A DNA stretch of 64,000 nt from positions 186,001 to 250,000 of the forward strand of contig CAVWMN010000010.1 of the NCBI GenBank assembly GCA_963756115.1. The letters run 5' to 3'. How positions within the stretch are numbered: position 1 is the first letter of the stretch; every line of letters begins with the position of its first letter. A program made the translations under genes and the position numbers. Under the pieces are notes generated by a model, which was not told where the DNA came from, did not search any database, and saw nothing but the letters and a program-made list of their open reading frames with translations. Source of the DNA: JTS-RE37 sp963756115 (lineage in GTDB: Bacteria; Bacteroidota; Bacteroidia; Flavobacteriales; Flavobacteriaceae). Shown here piece after piece: positions 63,791 to 64,000 of the stretch.

Positions 63791-64000
63791 CGTATTAAGG
63801 AATATGTTATATTTACAGCTATAGGGCAGTAGCCGGCACACACGTTAATCGGTAACACCTAAAGTTACGTATTGCATCGATGATCTTTATCCTATTACCG
63901 ATTTTTTTGATCCAAATAATCTAAAAGATTGGATAAACCGTATATAGACTGATGCAAACAAACACATAAACTAAAACTTGAAAAAGTAAACTAATTGAAT
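63791..64000. other. Right-edge spacer
   Basis: 210 bases upstream of the MBL lipoprotein gene, AT-rich towards the end. I see no reading frame, RNA or consensus promoter in it; a gene may start beyond the window. Confidence 0.3.

Noticed and set aside
1..64000. Prophage, insertion sequences, CRISPR arrays, tRNA or rRNA genes
   Set aside because: I looked for transposase or integrase motifs, regular short repeats and tRNA/rRNA signatures, and saw none.

Overview
The window is a chromosomal stretch from a bacterium of the Bacteroidota, most likely the family Flavobacteriaceae. Evidence for this: menaquinone genes in a flavobacterial arrangement, a 60-aa membrane protein of the flavobacterial CAL67264 type, a PafA-type phosphatase, DUF4252 and DUF2853 proteins, SusC-like TonB plug sequences, promoters of the TTG-N19/20-TAnnTTTG type, and weak or absent Shine-Dalgarno sequences. 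Genes are tightly packed on both strands. I see no phage, transposase, integrase, tRNA, rRNA or CRISPR array, so most of the window reads as ordinary core genome with a few lineage-specific blocks.

Layout. 1-9.4 kb: partial thioesterase, glutaminyl cyclotransferase, SRP RNA, an SDR, a transaldolase-like aldolase, a thioredoxin-fold lipoprotein without cysteines, a YbiT-like ABC-F protein, two unknowns and a fasciclin protein. 9.4-20.2 kb: pheT, a TlpA-like lipoprotein, leuA-leuB, a helical-repeat protein, DUF4252, an RluA-type pseudouridine synthase, panB and an NTF2-like protein. 20.2-25.5 kb: Tat-exported Gfo/Idh protein, bestrophin-like membrane protein, CotH-like secreted protein and PafA-type phosphatase. 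25.8-30.1 kb: a run of same-strand genes on a nucleotide-signalling theme, namely a Pycsar-effector-like membrane protein, an HD phosphohydrolase, a porin, a PstS-like periplasmic protein and a HAMP class III adenylate cyclase. 30.2-38 kb: L-serine dehydratase, dnaK, secreted proteins of unknown role and an overlapping esterase-acetyltransferase-VOC operon.

38.4-52.8 kb is the menaquinone region: menI-menF, menD, DUF2853, cvfB, a SPOR-like protein, menA, then a LytTR regulator and a TPR histidine kinase separated by a probable structured RNA, a UPF0173 hydrolase, an SDR, menC, a CPBP protease and menE. menB is not in it. 52.9-58.1 kb holds an M24 peptidase followed by two related secreted proteins that carry a TonB-receptor plug domain but no beta-barrel. 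They are joined to a vWA domain in one case and a carboxypeptidase-regulatory-like domain in the other, and both end in a similar beta-rich domain. 58.1-63.8 kb: acyl-CoA carboxylase beta subunit, Gfo/Idh oxidoreductase, CAL67264 protein, ettA and an MBL-fold lipoprotein.

The best candidates for something not well described are the barrel-less TonB-plug pair (54.3-58.1 kb), the split Pycsar-effector-like/HD pair beside a sensory adenylate cyclase operon (25.8-30.1 kb), and the rod-shaped RNA at about 45.5 kb. Family names come from recognised motifs; no database search was run.
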